Positions 57,362 through 64,000 of a stretch of 64,000 bases of DNA are shown in pieces. This DNA comes from Diospyros lotus. Lineage: Eukaryota; Streptophyta; Magnoliopsida; Ericales; Ebenaceae. Made by a program: the position numbers and the translations under genes. Positions within the stretch are counted from its first letter, which is position 1. The number at the start of each line of letters is the position of its first letter. The notes below the pieces were generated by a model, which was not told the DNA's origin, did not search any database, and saw nothing but the letters and a program-made list of their open reading frames with translations. Location of the stretch: positions 3,720,001-3,784,000 of the forward strand of contig NW_026267104.1 of the NCBI RefSeq assembly GCF_014633365.1. Reading direction: 5' to 3'.

Positions 57362-58565
57362 CTTATACAATCAAATACAAGATGAGTACTAAGATCGCTG
57401 ATTATAAATTAATTAGTGTGTACATGATGACTACTAATTAAGTACGTAACTGAAAAAAGCTCAATAAATGTCTTTCATTTAGCATACTTGTTTTTAATAT
57501 ATTAGTACCTATATTAGTTGGCATTAAATATATTATATTCTAAAACAAATTATTAATTAATAAATATATTCAAATATTAAAAATTAAATACATTGCATAT
57601 ACATATATATATATATATATACAGAGAGAGCGAGAGAGAGAGAGAGAGAGAGTGGTGGAGAGGATGATCCCTACTTTAAAGTTATTAAATGATCATAAAG
57701 GGATTTAAGTAAACTGATACCGTACAAATAAAACAAATGAAAAGTGGAGAGTTGAGACCTGAGAACTGTATATCTGGCTATGGCTTCCAAGGTTACCGTA
57801 ATTGAGCAAGGGTAACATTTAACACTATTGCACAAACACACATCTTCATTTTTCATTTAGAATTCATTTAAAGAAACAAAAACTAGACTGCAATTTCGTA
57901 TTATATATATATATATATTGCGTCCACAAGGCTTAAGATTTAAAATAGAGTTTAATATTAGTCATTATCATGTACGTATTTAAGATTTAAAAACAAGACG
58001 GGTTATTATTACACAATACAAGGAATTGATTATAATATTGAGATTCACAGAATATTGATTTTATTAGATGATTGTGTTAGAGACGCTTGTTTTCTTGCTT
58101 TGCATGATACCTGTACCCACGGCTGGAATTGTCCTTTCCAACGTTATTATCCACTGTTTCCAGAAACATCAGTTATGGCGGATTCTTTTCTGAGTCGTGA
58201 AACCCCCCCCTTTTGGTTTGTTAATTCTTTATTATTGGCTTAGAACTTGTCAAACTAAACTACCCAAAAGATATGTATGTGTCCTCCACCTGTTTGTTGA
58301 TCTGCCCAGCCCAAGCCAAACCGCCGTATATTTCTTACCTTTCCTCAACGACGAGCTCCTTCCTCGTTAGATTGCTTGGGAACATCTAAGGTTACTAACC
58401 AAATTAGACAAAAGAAAGAATATATATAGAAAAGGAAAGAAGTCTTATATAGTTCGGACTTAGCAGCAGGAGTACGAATACAAAGTTTTAAAAGAGGATT
58501 GTTTTCTATTTAAATTTTTTAAAATATTACAAGATTTTTAGAGTAGGGACTCACCACCCTCCTCT
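57362..58565. repeat. Left arm of a large imperfect inverted repeat
   Basis: 57362-57660 is the reverse complement of about 63715-64000 (ATACAATCAAATACAAGATGA, 57365 onwards, against the last bases of the window). 57656-57750 pairs with 63605-63712 (GTACCGTACAAATAAA-type words) and 58380-58565 with 61600-61800 (GTTACTGACCAAATTAG-type words). The right arm runs to the window end, so the structure may extend beyond it. Confidence 0.75.
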
Positions 58566-59195
58566 TTCCTCTTCTTTCTCTAAAATCTTCAAACTCTCGA
58601 AGAAGATAATACACATATGGTAGAAATGTCAAATGTGAATATTTTTTAATTAAATATTTCTTCTTTTACTATTTTACTCTTTGCTCCCCCTCTATGCATT
58701 AAAATATAAAATATAAAATATAACAAGTTATATTAACAATTTAATATTGTAACCATGCACACTTTATTTATTATTTTTATTAATTAAACATCCAAATAAA
58801 AATAAAATATAACTCCCTCTCTTTTTTCATTCCTTTCAATTATATATATATATATATTTATATATCCCTCCACAATCATCATCTACTTACTACTAATCCT
58901 AAACTAAAATACAATAATTTGTATATTTAATCTAATATGGTCTATCCGGATCGAAGACTTGGGCAGGAGGAAGCAACCCAACCATACATATATATATATA
59001 TATATATGCTAGGAATTGGATATATATATATATATATATGCTCAGGAATTGCATGTATGTTTGTATGATAGCGAAAGCATTTTTTAAAGTAATTTTGCAT
59101 GAATGGAACGATCAGTGATATCTCATGGAACGATCAATAGTAAAAGTATGTTTCTTTTTATTAGACTGTGAAATATTAATAGTAAAAGTATGTTT

Positions 59196-59247
59196 TTAAT
59201 GAGGAGTAGAAAGCAACTTAATTATGATTTGGAATAAATTAAGGATC

Positions 59248-59300
<53 letters not shown>

Positions 59301-59426
59301 GATGTAATTATACACATGTGGTAAAATATATGTAATATGTGGCATTTGGTTAGTAACAAGGGGCTGACTATTATCTCTAACCAAATGTCACTTAAATCCT
59401 TCATTTTTCGTATTTTAATCATCATT

Positions 59427-59461
<35 letters not shown>

Positions 59462-60360
59462 CATGTACACACTAATTAATTTATAACCAATTTTTATTGG
59501 ATTAATAAATATTAAGAATTAACTACATAATTTGAAATAAGAAAATTTAGTTAAAAACCCAATAAATTTAGGTAGTATGTATGTATTTATGTATATTCTT
59601 ATTATTATTATCAAAATATATATATACTCTCTCAAATCCCTCAATATTCCTACTCAACTAATTAATAAACTCCATATAGCCCTCCCTCCATAACACTTTT
59701 CTTTCCCTATAATAACAACTGAACTGATCATCCCTCACGTACGTTACATCTCAAGAAACACAATTAAATCCGTATTGGTGACAAATTTTATCAGGTTATT
59801 TAACATTTTCACTTTTATAAAATCAGTTCCTTATTTTATTTTTATTTAAGAAATTATTTAAGTATACAAATTAATATTGAGTAAGGTGGCAAAATCGTAA
59901 TTATGTTTGGTATATGGATCCACTAACCTTTAAGCGTGATCGGAGTTTAGGCTCTCAAGTCCATGCTGCCTTTAAATTGATCCCTCATTTACGTCTCAAG
60001 AAAGATGATTCAAATGATCGTATGGGCAGCTCAGTTGGTCAAGAAGGGGTGCATAAAGTATTTTTCGTGATGAATTTTAGATCAAGATCGAGGATCGAGT
60101 CTCACAAGCAGCAGTGTAAGGTACCTCTCTTCAGAGTGAGAGGGGCTCCTTATGCGCGGTGAGTTCGAGTCTAGCCATTGCATTCAGTTAGGTCACTATG
60201 ATTAACCTCCTCCCACATCTTATCGAGCTGGGTGTGAAAAAGCTCGGAATGATCAATTTCACCTTTATGAACCAAGAAAAATGATTCAAACGCTGCACAT
60301 TTTTATCTGTCATGATCATATTCCTTCTATATATATATATATATATTCTTATCATTTACC
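59196..60360. other. Inverted copies of blocks from 51-55 kb, with a tRNA-like SINE-type segment
   Basis: 59255-59620 is an inverted relative of 51110-51310 plus 52130-52250 (CATTTGGTTAG, TTAAATCCTTCAT words). 59630-59770 is inverted 55250-55390. Near 60026-60110, GCAGCTCAGTTGGTCAAG and GGATCGAGTCTCAC resemble RNA polymerase III A and B boxes about 60 bp apart, and GTGAGTTCGAGTCTAG follows at about 60160. This could be a degenerate tRNA-derived SINE. Confidence 0.45.
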
Positions 60361-60876
60361 AGTAGTCAAATCACTGATTCCTACTGCCCAAACGGAAATT
60401 AATTAAGGATGGTTCTCTCCACCACTCTCTCTCTCTCTCTCTCTCTCTCTTTATATATATATATATATAAGTGATTATACGGACATTTCAAGTAGCTAGG
60501 GTTTTGCTATCAAAACACCCATTTCTCAATGAATTTCCAGGCTTGACCGTCCCCACGTACGCATGTTACTTTCAGACGTGGTTAATTTAAAGCCCGGCCA
60601 GCTGCCACAAAAGGGGTGACGCAACCTTTTGAGCTACAGTCCATTTTTTCGAACAAGCTGGTTTTGGTGCCGAATTAATTATTCCCGCATCTTATTAATG
60701 AAATGGGCTGGGGGGTTTTGTGCGTGTATATACTTCGTGAATAGACTACTGTGAATATTGCAAGTAAATGTTCGGCTAGTGAACCCCATACATAACAATA
60801 TATAGCTCGCTGGCCAACAAATAAAACTTTCTTTTTGCCAATCTGTCCACGACAAGCAAATTAAGCTGTTAAGTGC

Positions 60877-60908
<32 letters not shown>

Positions 60909-60939
60909 CTCCCTGTAAATACTTACGGTTCAAATGATA

Positions 60940-61330
60940 TTTGTTTTCAACATGTACTTAAGTAATCATTCTCATCTGCCTATGTATTGAATCCCAAACC
61001 ACACTAGGCAACTACCATAATCTACATGTAAGTCGTCTACAACAAATGTAAACGTCTTATAGTCAGCCCCAATAATTAAGAAAGATCGATTCATGGCAAA
61101 AGTATAATAGCAAAAGCATTAATTAAACAGTAGTAGGCTAATGTATGTAATATCAAAAGTATGTTTTCAAGAAGGCTGGGCAGAGAATGTCAAAACTTTA
61201 AATATTTATTACATACCATGTTAGTGTCCTAAACGACGGTTTCGGAGGAATTAATTAAAATGGATCCCATTTAGATTTGTTTATAATAGTAGGCTATATA
61301 GTATATTTACTTGTAATACTCCATACCCCA
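60940..61330. repeat. Inverted paralog of the gene K/hAT flanks, without gene K and without hAT
   Basis: 60945-61025 is the reverse complement of the K leader and promoter (50985-51080). 61026-61215 is the reverse complement of 49225-49430. 61215-61330 is the reverse complement of 45845-45966. The hAT element is absent between the last two, and gene K with its 3' flank is absent between the first two. Confidence 0.75.
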
Positions 61331-61599
61331 ATAATTAGTCTACTACAAATCTAAACGTAGTCAGCCCAGATTTGTTTATATATAGTAGGCTATATATATA
61401 TAGTCACCATTTGCACTCGCCAAATCTCACTTTCTGCAAAACATATATACATATTTATGCTTGTTTTCCCTTTCACACCAACCAGGATTCTTCTTCTTAA
61501 TTATTTTTAATTTGCATCTAAAATTAATTTTATTATTCTTCTTAATATCCTCTTTGGCAATATATAAACATGGTTTTCACCCTCTCTAGAAAAAGATCT

Positions 61600-63709
61600 T
61601 GTAGAGAATAGAGGAGGGTTGAGTCGCTACTCTAAAAATCTTGTAATATTTTAAAATATTTAAAAAGGAAACAATCCTCTTTTAAAACTTTGTATTAATT
61701 CTTGTACTCCTGCGGCTAAGTCCGAACTAAGACTTCTTTCTTTTTCTGTTGTCTTTCTTTTGTCTAATTAATTTGGTCAGTAACCTTAGATGTTCCCAAA
61801 CATATGTAACTTGACGTAGATATATAAGGGAGGGGTGTGTGGATGCATTAAATAAAAAGCTTGTCCAATTCTTGAGCATCTCCTCATCAACATGCATGGC
61901 TGGGATTTGCAATGATGACAAGCACCGAGCACTTTCTTTCTCTATTCTGCGACGACATATTATACTTCAATTATATATGTAAGTTTTTAATTGTATTGAT
62001 ACTTCAGATTATTTTATATTTCATTATATTTACGATTTTGATTATTTTATACTTCAAATTAATTTTCGTGTTGATTTGAGGTGGTTTCGAAATATGGCCA
62101 AAAAGTCAGGTATCATGGAACCAAGGTTTAATTGACCGATTTGAGGGTGCTTTGGCTGAAGTTTCAAGCAAAAGGTGCTTCCATCGTGTTCAAAAGGAAA
62201 AACTGACTAGAAGAAGAAGAAAAACCAAAGAAACAAGCCAAAACTAGGTGATGGCGACGAGAGGATCATCGGAGAAGACGACTAGTTTCGAGCGAGTGGG
62301 TGTGTGGGTGCGAACGCGTGCAAGATGCGTGAAGTAAGAGCAAAATAGGAAAAAAATAGAGGAAAAAAAGGGAGAAATTTTTTGAAAAGATTAAAAAATG
62401 AAGTTTTATTAATTTTTGAAAATTTTTTGTCAAGAAATTATTCGAACATGCATTTTGAAAGTAAGACACACATACCGAGAAAACCTGAGGAGCTAAATTA
62501 AGGTGAGTGGTTTATCCCAAAAATTTATATGTGATATGTTTGCTTAAATGAGTATAAAATTTACGAGAGATTTCCAAATTTATGCGATTTTGATGGATCT
62601 TGTTATACTGTACATATTTGTTTGTCTCGATAATAGTAATATTATATTAAACATAATATTATTGACATATTATGTCATCCATGTTGACCATAGTGAGATC
62701 GGATGTTATCCTAATAGCATAGCCACCATTTCCCAAGTGAAGCTTTGTTCCACATTTTCCCAAGTGAAGCTTTGTTAAAAAGTTGCAGGAGTCTCTCACG
62801 TTGGGGATGGATCATTCCTCAAAGTAAGAATTGCCGGAAAAACTGTTTAGGGTTCCACGCACGGGGATAGAATGCTGGTGAAAGTTATGTTAATGTGTTA
62901 GTTTATCGACATGCATGCATCATTCATTCATAAAATTTGTTTTAATCTTCACGTGAAATATTCATCTTCTAACTTAAACTTTTATCCTTAAAATATTCCA
63001 CATTTTAGGTAAATCCAGCAGTCGAAAAGGAAAAGGCGTAATCGAAGCTTAATTCAGTTTCAATTCATGTTATTTCTTGTGTTTTCAGCAATGCTATATG
63101 TTACGCTATTTCTCTTATCAGATATTATAATTTATTTACTGTTGAGAACAGTAGTGTATTGTTTGTGTGGAATTATGATGTCCTCTAGGTTTTGATTTTA
63201 GCTTTTGTAAGTATATAACTTTCTCAACTTTCGTATGAATTGCTAAATGTATTTATATATGAAATTTTATATTAAGAAATTTATGATAAAAAAAATTTCC
63301 GAGAATAACGACGCGCCAAGAGAAGCGGGCTGCTATAATAGTTCATTTTCATGTGTGACCTTAAGTTGAAATTCAGTTTTAACATTTAATTTCAACTCTA
63401 TGCGGTTGTACATTTAATTTCAAAAAATCATATAACATTCAAATATATGTTAAAAATTAATTTATGTTTTTAGAAAAAATATATATATAAATTAAATAAA
63501 GTTAATTTTATTTATTTGTAAAAAAAATCTAATGGCAACTACATAACAGATATTATAATTACAAAACAAATTAAATTTAAAACTATAATCATAATACTGA
63601 TTCATTCCCTGAGACTTTTCATTTGGTTTATTTGTACGGTACCAGCCTACTTAACCACTTTTATAGGATCATCTGTTAACTTAAAAGGAAGGGTCATCCT
63701 TCCACAGCG

Positions 63710-63765
<56 letters not shown>

Positions 63766-64000
63766 ACGTATTTAATTTTTAATATCTAAATATATTTATT
63801 AATTAAAAAAATCTTTTAGAATATAATATATTTAATACCAACTAATATAGATATTAATATATTAATGACAAGTATATATGTTAAATGGAAGATTTTCATT
63901 TAACTTTCTTCAACTAATTAAGTACTTAGTAGTCATCATATACACACTAATTAATTTATAACTAGAGATCTTAGTAGTCATCTTGTATTTGATTGTATAA
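61600..64000. repeat. Right arm of the large inverted repeat and AT-rich intergenic DNA
   Basis: 61600-61800 and 63605-64000 are the reverse complements of the left-arm pieces. Between them (61850-63600) there is no gene I can support; a short direct duplication CCCAAGTGAAGCTTTGTT occurs at about 62733-62776. The compound (CT)n(TA)n tract at 63713-63764 matches the (TA)n(GA)n tract at 57605-57652 in inverted form. Confidence 0.65.

Noticed and set aside
60026..60175. A tRNA gene
   Set aside because: A- and B-box-like words are present, but no cloverleaf with acceptor stem can be drawn; at most a degenerate tRNA-derived SINE.

Overview
This window reads as flowering-plant nuclear DNA, probably from a eudicot. 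It is AT-rich, dense in compound (TA)n(GA)n microsatellites, and holds nested LTR retrotransposons and plant-type DNA transposons (CACTA, hAT, MULE-like, MITEs). Its genes and gene relics belong to plant families: ZF-HD/mini-zinc-finger, FAR1/FRS-like and a YY1-like C2H2 factor. There are no organellar, bacterial or CRISPR signals and no tRNA or rRNA gene. All calls come from reading the sequence and its translations; no search was run.

1-11.5 kb: an old, stop-riddled Ty1/copia element on the + strand, entered just before its gag start, was hit by a young Ty3/gypsy chromovirus on the - strand (49-6070). The gypsy element has near-identical LTRs, a perfect 5-bp target duplication (CCTTC) and one polyprotein frame broken by two nonsense codons. 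The copia 3' LTR ends near 11465.

12-32.4 kb: the most interesting part, a tandem array of nine related genes or gene relics on the - strand (copies A-I). Each encodes a short ZF-HD-type zinc finger followed by a proline-rich tail, in repeat units of about 1 kb. A unit has a TATA box and CT-rich leader, the coding region, an inverted-repeat segment at the stop codon, and a conserved spacer with a CGCG-containing dyad. All copies lack the histidine of the canonical KNHA motif. Copies E and G keep every other expected Cys/His ligand and a start codon; C and H have lost the ATG, D has an early stop, and A, B, F and I have lost one or more ligands. The array is broken by a 3-kb solo LTR (15002-18056), a truncated CACTA element (21954-24165) and a complete 5-kb CACTA element (25840-30861) that contains a piece of another retrotransposon.

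32.4-41.3 kb: a FAR1/FRS-like (MULE-derived) pseudogene with a 1.5-kb CACTA insertion, a copia-type 3' end with LTR, a MULE-like non-autonomous element with 9-bp target duplication and a strong GC hairpin, and a decayed fragment of a YY1-like zinc-finger gene.

42-64 kb: two diverged relatives of the array genes (J, broken; K, which retains a complete homeodomain) in a mosaic of repeated and inverted intergenic blocks. A 3.25-kb hAT element (45975-49224) has an 8-bp target duplication; its empty site is visible in an inverted paralogous block near 61.2 kb. A solo LTR, three MITEs and a large imperfect inverted repeat (about 57.4-64 kb) fill the rest. The likely history is that a full ZF-HD gene (K-like) duplicated, lost its homeodomain (a relic remains beside copy A), and amplified in tandem as MIF-like genes that are now mostly decaying.
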